Origin: Sphingomonas hengshuiensis
GTDB lineage: Bacteria; Pseudomonadota; Alphaproteobacteria; Sphingomonadales; Sphingomonadaceae
DNA: 64,000 nt
Reading direction: 5' to 3'
Assembly: GCF_000935025.1 (NCBI RefSeq)
Contig: NZ_CP010836.1
Coordinates: 930,001-994,000, forward strand
Part shown: one piece after another, positions 33,591-42,823 of the stretch
Position numbering within the stretch: the stretch's first letter is position 1
Layout: every line of letters begins with the position of its first letter
Position numbers and translations under genes: made by a program
Notes under the pieces: generated by a model
What the model saw: the letters and a program-made list of their open reading frames with translations, nothing else
Told to the model about the DNA's origin: nothing
The model's database searches: none

Positions 33591-34628
33591 ATGCGGCCGC
33601 TTGTAGAGGCGCTCCAGGTCGCCGATCGGCCGCATATTCCCGGACGAGGGGACCCCAGGCTTCCAGACTATAAGGAATGGTGGCATTTCAACGTGATCGA
33701 AGACGCGAGCGGCGCCGACGTCATCGTCAATCTCAGCCTGGGCGGCGATCTGTTCACGCCCGACAAGGGGCAGGCGAACCTGATTTTGCTCGTCCACGAA
33801 CGCGGTCGGGGCTGGAGCGGGGGCCTGAAGCTGTTCGACGGCGTCGCCGCGTGCGTCGACCCGCGCAGAGTCGATATCGCACTGGGATCCTCGGCGTTGC
33901 GCTGCGCGGATCGCGGCTACGCGCTCGCGCTGGCCGATACTGGCGGAACGGTCGCGGTCGATCTGTTGCTCGAGCCGCTCGCCGAACCCTTCATGGTGTG
34001 GAAGGACACGCCGATCGGCGAGGGACACGTCAACTGGCTGATCGTTCCGAACCTCGCCGCATCGGGCGAGATCCGCGTCGGGGGGCGCAGGATCGCGGTT
34101 TCGGGCGCACGGGCCTATCACGATCACAATTGGGGACGCTGGCGCTGGGGAGACAATTTCGGCTGGGACTGGGGATTCTGCGCGGCGGCGGCGGATATCG
34201 GGGGAGAGCCGCTCAGCCTCGTCTACGACAAGACCGTCGATCGGGCCCGCAGCGGCGTGATGGAGCATAGCCTCGCGCTGTGGCGCGGCCCCCGGCTCGC
34301 GAAACTCTTCAGCCGCCGCATGGTCACCGCGGGCCGATCGGATCGCTTCGCCGGCGAGGTGCGGCGGATCCCCGGGGTGTCGGCGCTGATCGACCAGTCG
34401 CGTGTCACCAGCGTTCCGCAGCAGCTGCGCTTCGCGGCGCGCGACGGCGTGGACTGGATTGACGCCCGCTACGAGCCGGACGCGGCGATCCAAATCGCGA
34501 TTCCCCGCGAGACGGGGTTCGGGCTGGTCGAGCTCAACGAAACCATGGGCTGGCTCACGGCGGCCGGAAGCCTTGGCGGCGAGCCGCTCACCTTCCGCCG
34601 ACGCGCCTGTTTCGAGTTCGTGCGCTGA
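33591..34628 (+). CDS. CrtC/AttH-like lipocalin-fold protein
   Basis: A 345-residue protein resembling carotenoid 1,2-hydratase (CrtC) and the AttH/kievitone-hydratase lipocalin-like family. Signature aromatic segments are YKEWWHFNVIED near residue 27 and AYHDHNWGRWRWGDNFGWDWGF split across about residues 170-192. In the known family this fold binds an isoprenoid or similar hydrophobic molecule and adds water to a double bond. A polyprenyl diphosphate synthase and an SCP2-like protein nearby support a hydrophobic isoprenoid substrate. No phytoene synthase or desaturase is in the window, so a normal carotenoid pathway is not supported. Confidence 0.7.
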   Translation: MRPLVEALQVADRPHIPGRGDPRLPDYKEWWHFNVIEDASGADVIVNLSLGGDLFTPDKGQANLILLVHERGRGWSGGLKLFDGVAACVDPRRVDIALGSSALRCADRGYALALADTGGTVAVDLLLEPLAEPFMVWKDTPIGEGHVNWLIVPNLAASGEIRVGGRRIAVSGARAYHDHNWGRWRWGDNFGWDWGFCAAAADIGGEPLSLVYDKTVDRARSGVMEHSLALWRGPRLAKLFSRRMVTAGRSDRFAGEVRRIPGVSALIDQSRVTSVPQQLRFAARDGVDWIDARYEPDAAIQIAIPRETGFGLVELNETMGWLTAAGSLGGEPLTFRRRACFEFVR

Positions 34629-35032
34629 TGGCCGGTTCCTGCGCGGCGCAGACCTTGGCCCAGGCCTTCGACATCCTCGAACGCGACGAGCCTGCGGCGT
34701 TCGCCGCGATGGCGCTGCAGCTGGCAGGGCTGATCGTGTCCTGCACGGTGGATGGAGAACGGTTTTTCGTTTCGGGCGCCGGACGCCCGCAGGTTTCCGG
34801 CGCAGCGGGGGCGGCGGTTACGGTGTGGGTGGAATCCAACCGACGGGCGATCATTCGGCTGATCGACGGCGACATCGACGTGCTCGGCGCGGTCCGCGCG
34901 CGCCAGCTCCGCCTGACCGCCGACATCGCCTTGATGGTACGCATTTCGCGCGCGCAGCGGGCCTTTGCCGAGGGCGCCGCGCGCGCGCGCCGCATCCGGC
35001 CGCTACTAGAAGCACTCCGCGACGCCAGCTAG
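34628..35032 (+). CDS. SCP2-like lipid-binding protein
   Basis: A 134-residue protein resembling the sterol-carrier-protein-2 fold: an N-terminal helix, then strands such as LIVSCTVDGERFFVSG and VTVWVESNRRAIIRLIDGDI (the segment before a substrate-binding helix). It would bind or present a lipid. It starts one base within the stop of the previous gene and its stop overlaps the convergent polyprenyl synthase stop (35029-35032). Assignment is by pattern only. Confidence 0.5.
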   Translation: MAGSCAAQTLAQAFDILERDEPAAFAAMALQLAGLIVSCTVDGERFFVSGAGRPQVSGAAGAAVTVWVESNRRAIIRLIDGDIDVLGAVRARQLRLTADIALMVRISRAQRAFAEGAARARRIRPLLEALRDAS

Positions 35033-36069
35033 AGCGGGCGCGTGATCATGTAGTCGATCATCTCGTCGATGAAGCGCCGGTGCGGGCTTGGCGGAATCCA
35101 GCCGAAGCGCTCGTCCCATGCGCGCCGCGCCGAAGCCGTCAGCCGCTGCGCGATCTGCCGCGCATAGTCGATCGAGCCAGCCCGCCCGATCGCCTCGACG
35201 ACAAAGCCGATGTCCTCCACAGTCTTCTCGACGCGCGGCTTGGCGTAAATGGCCTCGAGTCGAGCGCGTGTCGACGGATCCGCGTGCGCCATCGCATGGA
35301 TGATCATCAGCGTGCGCTTTCCTTCCTCCAGGTCGCCGTTGGTCTCCTTTCCGTAGAGCGCCTCGTCCCCCACCAGGTTCAGCACATCGTCCTGGATCTG
35401 GAAGGCGGCGCCGATGCGGAAGCCGAACGGGATGAAGGCGCCGAGCCGATCGGGCGGCGCATCTGCGATCAGTGCGCCGAGCCGCATCGGCGCGATGCAG
35501 GTATACCAGGTCGTCTTCTTGTAGGTCATCAGCAGATAGTCGCGCGCACCCGCGGGTGCCTTCCTGCCCGCCACCCAATCGAGCTCGATCGACTGACCCT
35601 CGGTCGATTCGCGCGCCATCCGGCTGATCTCCTCGATCACGGTGAGCGCGCGTTCGAGGCCGAGATGGCCGGTGTTGGCAAGCAGCGTGCCGAGCGCGAG
35701 CATGTTGAGCGCATCGCCGACGTTGGTGGCGAGCGCGATACCGTGCTGGGCATGAAGCGTGGGCTGGCCGCGCCGCGAATGCGAGCAATCGGCGATATCG
35801 TCGTGGACCAAGAAAGCGTTGTGGAACATCTCGAGCGCGGTCGCGGTCTCGAACGCGTCCTCTAGCGTGCCGCCGCAGGCCTGGCACAGCGCCAGGCATA
35901 AGGCGGGGCGAAAGCACTTGCCCTCCCGCATGGGATAGTCGAGCATCGGCTGGTAAAGTGTCTCGGCGTAGCGGCCCCGGCTGGGGATATGCTCCCGCAT
36001 GCGCTGCAGGACGAGCGCCCGATACTCGGCAAGCGTGTCGAGAAACAAGTTGCCCGGACCGGACTCCAT
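35029..36069 (-). CDS. Polyprenyl (isoprenyl) diphosphate synthase
   Basis: A 346-residue trans-isoprenyl diphosphate synthase. The first Asp-rich motif DDIAD (90-94) is canonical. The second reads DDVLN (227-231), lacking the final Asp. Other core features are GKCFRPALCLALC and TKTS-like KKTTWYT near 184-190. Residue 85 (five before the motif) is Ala rather than an aromatic, compatible with a product longer than C15, but chain length is not decided. The ATG is 5 bp after the acyltransferase stop, so the two form one unit transcribed towards the Ig-like operon. Confidence 0.85.
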   Translation of the reverse strand: MESGPGNLFLDTLAEYRALVLQRMREHIPSRGRYAETLYQPMLDYPMREGKCFRPALCLALCQACGGTLEDAFETATALEMFHNAFLVHDDIADCSHSRRGQPTLHAQHGIALATNVGDALNMLALGTLLANTGHLGLERALTVIEEISRMARESTEGQSIELDWVAGRKAPAGARDYLLMTYKKTTWYTCIAPMRLGALIADAPPDRLGAFIPFGFRIGAAFQIQDDVLNLVGDEALYGKETNGDLEEGKRTLMIIHAMAHADPSTRARLEAIYAKPRVEKTVEDIGFVVEAIGRAGSIDYARQIAQRLTASARRAWDERFGWIPPSPHRRFIDEMIDYMITRPL

Positions 36070-36073
36070 GCCG

Positions 36074-36910
36074 CTAGCGGGCCTCCGCCGCGGCGGCGGC
36101 CTCGATGTCGCGCGCGGCGACGAGTCGATCGAGCGCACGCTGCATCTGCGCCTGCACATGTTCGTGACAGAGTTCGAGCATGGCGGGATCGCGCGCGGAA
36201 GCCGGCGAGAATCCGTCGAGGCTGATCGGCGGGCAAAAGGCGATGTCGATCCGCGCCGGGAAGGGCAGGCTGTGACGGACCCCATAGGCAAGCCCATGGG
36301 GCCAGGAATAGGTCAGCGGCAGGCGATCGATACCCAGCCGATCGAGCCCAAGCGCGTCGGCGAGGCCGCGTCCGTCGTCGAGCACGATCAGCGTCTCGTG
36401 CCCCCCCAGGCAGACGACCGGCACCACCGGCACATGGTGGCGGATGGCGAGCCTGAGATAGGCGCTGCGGCCGTGCAGCGCGACGATATTGCGATCGGCG
36501 TAGCTGCGATACGCCTCGTCGCCGGCCCCGGGATAGATTAGCAGCGACGCACCCGATGCAAGCGCGCGCTGCGCCATCCGCGGCGTGGCGGCGATGCCGC
36601 CAACGCGGGTCAGGTGCTTTGCCAGCGGCTCGAAGCCGAACATCGCCTCATCTATCAGCGCATAGACCGGCCGCTCGGGGCCGCATTGCGACCAGAAGAC
36701 ATAGGTGGTCATCGCCGTATCGGGAGTCGAGAGGCCTCCGCTGTGATTGCCGATGAAGATGGCCGGCCCGCGCGGGATGTTCTCCAGCCCGGAGACGCGC
36801 GTGCGGAAATAATAGCGGAAGAAGAATTCGGCGACGGGCATCCAGCCCCGGATATAGGCGAGGTCGCGCCCGCCCAGGCTGCGCCCGTCATATTCGGCGC
36901 CGTCTTCCAC
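36074..36910 (-). CDS. Lysophospholipid/diacylglycerol-type acyltransferase
   Basis: A 278-residue protein of the PlsC/LPLAT superfamily. IFIGNHSGGLSTPDT (about residues 50-64) replaces the usual NHxxxxD and resembles the NHSGG variant seen in DGAT-like proteins. LLIYPGAGDEAYR matches the later FPEG-like block. A conserved Pro-rich VPVVPVVCLGG follows. The start is uncertain: GTG at 36910 gives a family-sized protein but has a weak ribosome site, and a longer frame to 37033 exists. Cotranscribed with the polyprenyl synthase, it may esterify the cluster's lipid. Confidence 0.7.
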   Translation of the reverse strand: MEDGAEYDGRSLGGRDLAYIRGWMPVAEFFFRYYFRTRVSGLENIPRGPAIFIGNHSGGLSTPDTAMTTYVFWSQCGPERPVYALIDEAMFGFEPLAKHLTRVGGIAATPRMAQRALASGASLLIYPGAGDEAYRSYADRNIVALHGRSAYLRLAIRHHVPVVPVVCLGGHETLIVLDDGRGLADALGLDRLGIDRLPLTYSWPHGLAYGVRHSLPFPARIDIAFCPPISLDGFSPASARDPAMLELCHEHVQAQMQRALDRLVAARDIEAAAAAEAR

Positions 36911-37558
36911 TAATGCCGTTGCGTGGGCGCAGCGTCGGCGCTTGCGCGGCTGCCTGGCGTCTTGACAGGATCGCGGTGGACCTTGGTGACCAGCGGGCAT
37001 TTCGCATCGACCGTGCGAACCACGCCCGCGCAAAATCCCGTGGGGTGCGCCATCAACACGGTGAGGCCCGTTCTACCACCAATGTCCCCGCAGATATATC
37101 CGAGGCGCGCAATTTCCTGACAATGAACGCCGGGGAGTATTTGATCCAGTTATCGCCGCTCCACACGACAGGGTCAACACGAAGTTCCGCTCGGATCGAT
37201 CACTCGGTGAAAGGTTGCCGCGCTCGTCGAGAGATATTTTACTGTGCTTGTACGTGAATAATTACTATGGAACCCTAAGTCGATGAAGTGTTTAGAATAA
37301 TGCCGAATACAAGCGCGGAAGCTGTGTCATCGCGTTACCAGAAGTCCTGTACTTATTGGCGAATCCGCCGAATCGGCGGCGTTTGTGACCCACGGAAATC
37401 GCAAGGGGGATCAACGCACCGTCATCTGTGGGGCATGCCCCCTCAGATGACGATTCCCAGAATGGCGGCACAACAGCATCGGGGATTAGCTTAACTTCGC
37501 CGCCAACCTGTCCAGACATCCGGGGCCACTCACTCCACCCCATTGGGCCGGACCGCCG
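36911..37558. other. Gene-poor gap with AT-rich zone and palindromes
   Basis: No convincing gene. The stretch about 37130-37350 is AT-rich and lies upstream of the minus-strand acyltransferase, so probably holds its promoter. Two palindromes are present. CCGCCGA/TCGGCGG is at 37365-37379. A larger hairpin at 37421-37451 has arms GTCATCTG and CAGATGAC plus inner GGGG/CCCC around CATG. The latter has ends like the CGTCATC repeat family at 23728 and may be a decayed REP element. Confidence 0.45.
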
Positions 37559-39610
37559 TCAGTAAGACACGCCGAGGGTAAGCGTCGCGATCCGGGGATT
37601 GCCGGTCACGACGAAATAGGTGCCGCTGGAGCTGGAGGCGTAGCGTTTGTCGAAGATGTTGTTTACGTTCAGGCGCGCCGAGAAGGGGCCGGTACGGTAG
37701 GTGACGTTGCCGTTGACCACGGTGTAGGCGGGGAGGAAATAGGTGTTGGGCACCGCCCCCGCCTGTTTCGAGAAATGGCTTCCCCCGAGGCTGAACGCCA
37801 GCCCGCGCAAATTGCCGTCGCGCAGTTCGTATCGTGACCACAGCCCGGCTTGGTGCCGGGGCACGCCCAGCACCCAGTCGCCGACGGGCAGGGTGTTGTC
37901 CGCCACCACCTTGGCTTCGGTAAGGGCATAGTTGGCGATGACCTGCCACCCCGGCATGACTTCGAACTGGCCGTCGAATTCAAAGCCCTTGCTGCGCTGC
38001 TTCCCCGTCACCGCATAACGCCCCGGCGCGGTCGGGATCGCTGTCGCGACATTGCTCCGCGTCAGTTCATAGATCGCGACGGTGGCGGTCAGGCGGCGGC
38101 CCCCAGGTGCGAACTTCAGCCCCGCCTCATATTGCGTCCCGCGCTCGGGATCGATCTGGTTGCCGTCGATGTCGAGCAGGCCGGCCTGCGGCGCAAACGA
38201 CCGGGCGAAGCTGCCGTACAGGTTCAGCCCGTTCGCGATCGCGAAGCTGGCGCCGATATTGGGCGTGAACGCGTCCTGCGTATCATCGCCCAGGTCGACG
38301 GTCTCGTAGCGGCCGCCCACGCGCACGTTCAGCCTGCCCAGCTTGATATCGTCCTGGGCATAGAAGCCGAAGGCGTCGGATCGCGAGGTCGAATGCGTTA
38401 TGCTGGTTCGGGCCTGATACTGGAACACGCTGTAATCGGGATTGTAGAGGTCCAGTTGCACCGTCGGCGAAAAGCCCAGCCTGCTTTCGCTCTTGGCGCG
38501 TCGCCCGTTATATTCGGCGCCCAACAGGAGCCGGTGGACCAGCGGCCCGGTGTCGGCGGTGATCTCGAGCCCGCTATCCACGCCGTATATCTGCCGGTCT
38601 TCGTAATAATCCTGGGAATATTCGGTCTGCAGCCCCGTGGCGGGATCATAGACCAACGGCTGTTGCAGGTTGGTCCAGGCAAGATCGAGATCGGTGATCC
38701 GCGCCCGCTGGTACAGCGAGACGGCGTCGCTGAACCGGTGCGCGATCTCATATCCTCCGGTCGTGACCGTCTGGTCGATCTGCCCCATATTCTTGGGGTC
38801 GCCGATATAGCGGTGCCGGTCATAATAGCCGAGCGGCCCGGCATAGACGAGGCCCTCGGCCGGCTGCCCCGGTATCAGTTCGCTCCAGTCCTTCGACACC
38901 GATGCCAGCAGCGTGATCTTCGTCCGGTCGCTCGGCTCGAAGGTGAGCGAGGGCGCGACATAGAGACGTTCGGTGCCAGGGTTGAAATCGATGAAACTCT
39001 TGTCGTCGCGATAATTCACGACGAGCCGGGCATAGAGGTTCCCCGCCGCATTGAGCGTGCCGCCGCCGTCAATCAGTCCGTTGGTCGAACTGAAGCTGCC
39101 ATAGCTGCCCTCGATCGTGACGAACGCGTCCTTGCGCGGCTTCTTGGAGACGAGGTTGACCAGGCCGCCGGCGGACCCCCGGCCATACATGCCCGAGGAA
39201 GGCCCCTTGACCACCTCGACCTGCTCGATCCCGGCAAGCTCGGCGTTGATCGCCAGGCCGCGCGGCAGGCCGTCGACATAGGTATAGCTGCTCGCGTCGA
39301 AGCCGCGGATGCGGTAGAAGTCATAGGCGCGCGCGACCCCGCCGGGGGAAACGCCCGACACGTTGCGCAGCGCATCGTCGAGCAGGCTGATGCCCTGGTC
39401 CTTCAACAGCGTCGTCGACAGGACCTGGATATTCTGCGGCGTTTCCAGCAGCGGGACGCTGCTCTTCCCCGCGGTCTGTGCCCGTGCGCCCGTCACAACG
39501 ATATCATTTGTCGGCGGCGTTTCCTCTTCCTGTGCCAACGCCGGCGAAATACATAGTGTCGCGTACAATAATGTCGTGGTTTTGAGCCATGCGCCCTTGC
39601 TGATAGCCAT
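37559..39610 (-). CDS. TonB-dependent siderophore-type receptor
   Basis: A 683-residue receptor of the FecA/FhuA-like size class, shorter than the other two. Signal peptide (to PALAQE), TonB-box-like NDIVVTGAR, plug segments LLETPQNIQVLSTTLLKDQG and GMYGRGSAGGLVNLVSKKP, then barrel. The ATG at 39610 has AAGGGG at proper distance; a GTG further out does not begin a clean signal peptide. It is divergent from an N-acyl-D-amino-acid deacylase and probably imports that locus's substrate rather than iron, though a siderophore cannot be ruled out. Confidence 0.9.
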   Translation of the reverse strand: MAISKGAWLKTTTLLYATLCISPALAQEEETPPTNDIVVTGARAQTAGKSSVPLLETPQNIQVLSTTLLKDQGISLLDDALRNVSGVSPGGVARAYDFYRIRGFDASSYTYVDGLPRGLAINAELAGIEQVEVVKGPSSGMYGRGSAGGLVNLVSKKPRKDAFVTIEGSYGSFSSTNGLIDGGGTLNAAGNLYARLVVNYRDDKSFIDFNPGTERLYVAPSLTFEPSDRTKITLLASVSKDWSELIPGQPAEGLVYAGPLGYYDRHRYIGDPKNMGQIDQTVTTGGYEIAHRFSDAVSLYQRARITDLDLAWTNLQQPLVYDPATGLQTEYSQDYYEDRQIYGVDSGLEITADTGPLVHRLLLGAEYNGRRAKSESRLGFSPTVQLDLYNPDYSVFQYQARTSITHSTSRSDAFGFYAQDDIKLGRLNVRVGGRYETVDLGDDTQDAFTPNIGASFAIANGLNLYGSFARSFAPQAGLLDIDGNQIDPERGTQYEAGLKFAPGGRRLTATVAIYELTRSNVATAIPTAPGRYAVTGKQRSKGFEFDGQFEVMPGWQVIANYALTEAKVVADNTLPVGDWVLGVPRHQAGLWSRYELRDGNLRGLAFSLGGSHFSKQAGAVPNTYFLPAYTVVNGNVTYRTGPFSARLNVNNIFDKRYASSSSGTYFVVTGNPRIATLTLGVSY

Positions 39611-39759
39611 TGTCGATGCCCCTTGAAGATTCCTCACCAGGTCGCCTTGAGACCGGCATCGTCATCAGATGGTCACATCCGCCTTCGTTCTTTGCCGATC
39701 GGTCCTGCGAATTGGCGAGTCCGCGCCGCCCCGCGCGACGACCGGCGCAACCGCATTTC

Positions 39760-39789
39760 TCAGCTAACCGGGCGCTTTGATCGGTTAAG
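39760..39789 (-). promoter_or_regulatory. AraC-type direct repeat, site A
   Basis: On the minus strand CTTAACCGA and GTTAGCTGA begin exactly 21 bp apart. The site is about 70 bp before the deacylase start and 150 bp before the divergent receptor. The same spaced pattern occurs at four other places in this locus. Confidence 0.5.
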
Positions 39790-39856
39790 ACGGCCCCCTT
39801 GGCCAGCGGCGTATCTGTGCGCCGTACAGCGAAGACGCGCGGAAAGGGACCCTATC

Positions 39857-41329
39857 ATCGCACGGCATCAGGCGGACACGCTTTTTCGGAATGTAGAACT
39901 GGTCGACGGCACCGGGGAGGCCGGGTTTCAAGGCGATCTGGCGGTTCGCGGCGATCGCATCGCCGCGATCGGCGCGCTTTCGTCCTGGTACGGTATCCGC
40001 GAGATCGACGGCACGGGCCTGACGCTCAGCCCCGGCTTTATCGATGCGCATACCCATGACGATCGCGCGGTCGTCGGCGAGCCCGCGGACATGCTGTGCA
40101 AGGTATCGCAGGGCGTCACCACCGTCATCGTGGGCAATTGCGGGGTCAGCCTGGCGCCGCTGGTCTGCACCGAACGCCCGATGGCGCCGCTCGACCTGCT
40201 GGGCGATGCGCAGTGGTGGACGCATGCCAGCTTCGCCTCCTACGCCGATCGCCTGACGTCGGCCCCGCCGCCCGTCAACGTCCTGGCGTTCGTCGGCCAT
40301 ATGAGCCTGCGCGCGGCGGTGATGGGCCGCGACGCGGTGCAGCCCGCGTCGGAGAGCGAGGTCGCCCGCATGCGCGACCTGCTCGCCCGGTCGCTGGCGG
40401 AGGGTGCGGCGGGATTTTCGACCGGGCTCGCCTATCCGGCATCCCGCCAGGCGACGACCGAGGAAGTCATCGCGATCGGCCAGCCGCTCGCCGCCGCCAA
40501 CGGGCTGTACGTCACGCATCTTCGCGACGAGGGCGGCAAGGTCGTGGAATCGATCGAGGAAGCGCTGGCGATCGGGCGCGCGATCGGGTGCCCGGTCGTG
40601 GTCAGCCACCTTAAATGCACGCTGCACGAGAATTTCGGCCGGTCGGTCGAAACGCTGGCATGCATCGACGCGGCGGTCGACCGGCAGCCGGTGGATTTCG
40701 ACGTCTATCCCTATGCTGCGTCGTCGACGGCCCTGCTGGTGGAGCTGCTGCGCGATGACCTGCCGGTGCAGGTGACATGGTCGCTTGCCGAACCCGCGAT
40801 GGCGGGGCGCATGCTGGCCGATATCGCGCGCGAATGGGGCGTGGACCAGCGCATCGCGGCCGGGCGCCTGCTGCCTGCCGGCGCCGTCTATTATTCGATG
40901 GACGAGCAGGACGTGCGCCGCATCCTGGCCCATCCGCGATCGATGATCGGCAGCGACGGGTTGCCGCACGACGTGCGCCCGCACCCCCGGCTCTGGGGCA
41001 CGTTCCCCCGCGTGCTGGGCCATTACGCCCGCGACGCCGGGCTGTTCACGCTTGAGGCGGCGGTCGCGAAAATGACCGGGTTGCCCGCGCAGGTCTTTGG
41101 CCTGGTCGACCGGGGGGTGTTGCGAGTGGGAGCGTTCGCCGACCTCGCGCTGTTCGATCGGGCGCGGATCATCGATCGCGCCACCTTCGCCGACCCGATC
41201 CGCAAGGCGGACGGAGTCGTCGAAGTGTGGGTCAACGGGCACAGCACCTATGCGGGGGAGCAGGACGGCGTGCACGCATCGGCAGGGCGGCTGCTGCGCC
41301 GCGACCGCGATCAGGCCTCGCGCGCATAG
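39857..41329 (+). CDS. N-acyl-D-amino-acid deacylase family amidohydrolase
   Basis: A metal-dependent amidohydrolase (about 490 residues) of the D-aminoacylase group, releasing a D-amino acid from its N-acyl form. Visible: HxH in FIDAHTHDD, the Cys in VGNCGVSLAP, VVSHLKCTLHENFG, and the catalytic Asp in IGSDGLPHD. The family begins at about TLFRNVELVDGTG. No ATG, GTG or TTG lies in frame just before this. The only well-spaced candidate after GGAAAGGGA is an ATC at 39857 (or 39854), while the next in-frame TTG is at 39623, across the operator. The start is therefore unresolved. The end overlaps the convergent MFS gene by 19 bp. Confidence 0.8.
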   Translation: MARHQADTLFRNVELVDGTGEAGFQGDLAVRGDRIAAIGALSSWYGIREIDGTGLTLSPGFIDAHTHDDRAVVGEPADMLCKVSQGVTTVIVGNCGVSLAPLVCTERPMAPLDLLGDAQWWTHASFASYADRLTSAPPPVNVLAFVGHMSLRAAVMGRDAVQPASESEVARMRDLLARSLAEGAAGFSTGLAYPASRQATTEEVIAIGQPLAAANGLYVTHLRDEGGKVVESIEEALAIGRAIGCPVVVSHLKCTLHENFGRSVETLACIDAAVDRQPVDFDVYPYAASSTALLVELLRDDLPVQVTWSLAEPAMAGRMLADIAREWGVDQRIAAGRLLPAGAVYYSMDEQDVRRILAHPRSMIGSDGLPHDVRPHPRLWGTFPRVLGHYARDAGLFTLEAAVAKMTGLPAQVFGLVDRGVLRVGAFADLALFDRARIIDRATFADPIRKADGVVEVWVNGHSTYAGEQDGVHASAGRLLRRDRDQASRA

Positions 41330-42594
41330 CGTTCTGAGCGCGCGACATCGGCGATCAGCGTCCGTGACGCCCGCCAATAGGCGAACATCGCGCACATGCT
41401 GGCCGCCACTCCGGCCAGCAGCGCATAGCGCAGCGAATCCTTGCCGAAGACCGGCGCCAGCGCGTCGCTCAGCAGCCCGATGACCTGTGGCCCCAGGCCA
41501 AGGCCGATCAGGTTGCCCAGGAACAATTGCACCGCGGCGGCGCGCGCGCGCATCCGGGGCGGGGCGAGCATCTGGATCGTGGTGATGCACGGCCCGATAT
41601 AGACTGCGCTGACCGACAGCGGGACGATCGCGGCGAGGACGGCAGTGGTGATGTCGGGCGCGAGCAGGAAACCCGGCCAGAAGGGCAGCGCCACCACGCC
41701 CCCCCAGGCGGGGACCCACATATACCATCGCGCATCGCGCCGGCTGAGGCGGTCGATAAGCACCCCGGACCCGAAGGTGCAGATACCGCCGCCAATGCCC
41801 AGGATGATCGCGAAGACCATCCCCACCTGCTGCGGATCGAGCCCGTGCGACCGCATCAGGAAGGCGGGGACGAAGGTGGCGACGCCATAGCCCGAAAAGG
41901 CACTGAACCCGCTGCCAATGACGAGCCATCGATAGGATTTCTGATCGCGCAGGAAGCGGAGGCATTCGGCCATCGACGGCGCGGGCGTCGCATTGCCCAC
42001 GCTTCGCTGCGGTTCCCGCCCGCGCAGGAAGAAATAGGGGGCGAGCAACAGGCCAGGCATCCCGAGCACGAAAAAGGTCGTCCGCCAGCCGAAGCGGTGC
42101 GCCAGCCATCCCCCGAACAGAAAGGCGATCATCGTCCCGACATTGACGCCGACTGCGTACAGCGCCTGCGCGCGGCCACGGGCATGGGGGGGGTAAAGGT
42201 CGCTGATGATCGATTGCGATGCCGGTCCGGTGCCCGCCTCGCCGACGCCGGTCAGCATCCGCGCGCCGAGCAACTGCCAGAAGTGCGTCACCAGCCCGCA
42301 GGCTGCGGTCGCGGCGCTGAAACAGACCAGCGCCAGCCCGATGATGTGCGTCCGCGTCCGGCGATCGGCCAGAATCGCGATGGGAACGCCCATCGTGGCA
42401 TAGAAGAGCGCGAAGGCGGGACCCGCCAGGAGCCCGAGCATCGCGTCGCTGAGCCCGAACTCCGCCTTGATCGGCTCCAGCAGGATGGCGAGGATCTGCC
42501 GGTCGACATAGTTTACCGCATAGGTTGCGCTGAGCATGAACAGAAGCACCGCACGCTGGCGCGGTCTTCCGGCGATGCCGGCCAAAGGACTCAT
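41311..42594 (-). CDS. Major facilitator superfamily transporter
   Basis: A 427-residue MFS carrier with about 12 hydrophobic segments. Features include NYVDRQILAILLEPIKAEFG at the start (helix 1 to loop), the loop 2-3 signature region ILADRRTRTHIIG, and GVGEAGTGPASQSIISD in helix 4-5. Related proteins carry organic anions or hexuronates. The ATG at 42594 follows AAGGATAG. It is divergent from the DgcN-like gene and likely brings the D-amino-acid derivative across the inner membrane. Confidence 0.87.
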   Translation of the reverse strand: MSPLAGIAGRPRQRAVLLFMLSATYAVNYVDRQILAILLEPIKAEFGLSDAMLGLLAGPAFALFYATMGVPIAILADRRTRTHIIGLALVCFSAATAACGLVTHFWQLLGARMLTGVGEAGTGPASQSIISDLYPPHARGRAQALYAVGVNVGTMIAFLFGGWLAHRFGWRTTFFVLGMPGLLLAPYFFLRGREPQRSVGNATPAPSMAECLRFLRDQKSYRWLVIGSGFSAFSGYGVATFVPAFLMRSHGLDPQQVGMVFAIILGIGGGICTFGSGVLIDRLSRRDARWYMWVPAWGGVVALPFWPGFLLAPDITTAVLAAIVPLSVSAVYIGPCITTIQMLAPPRMRARAAAVQLFLGNLIGLGLGPQVIGLLSDALAPVFGKDSLRYALLAGVAASMCAMFAYWRASRTLIADVARSERYAREA

Positions 42595-42823
42595 GTCACT
42601 ATCCTTGATGGTTCCTGGCGCTGATGCCAATTTTTGGGAATGGCCGCAGAATAGGGCGGCGGCGCCCGCCATCCGCACGGGAATGGGCGGCGGCTTGTCC
42701 CAAAAGGCCTGACCCCGCGGCGGCGCTGCCCCAAATCGCACAGCGCGCGCATCGCATCGCAAAGAGCGGCCGGGGAAATCCCGCCATTGGAGGTGCCCTC
42801 ATCGTCATCGAAGGACGCCTCCT

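Noticed and set aside
33591..34628. Evidence for a carotenoid pathway from the CrtC-like gene
   Set aside because: No phytoene synthase, desaturase or cyclase in the window; the fold alone does not define the substrate.
37288..37543. Overlapping short frames on both strands in the gene-poor gap
   Set aside because: Composition and lack of start signals suggest chance; neither shows a precursor-like leader and core.
41527..42624. Plus-strand frame antisense to the MFS transporter
   Set aside because: Opposite a protein with about 12 membrane helices; typical GC-rich shadow.
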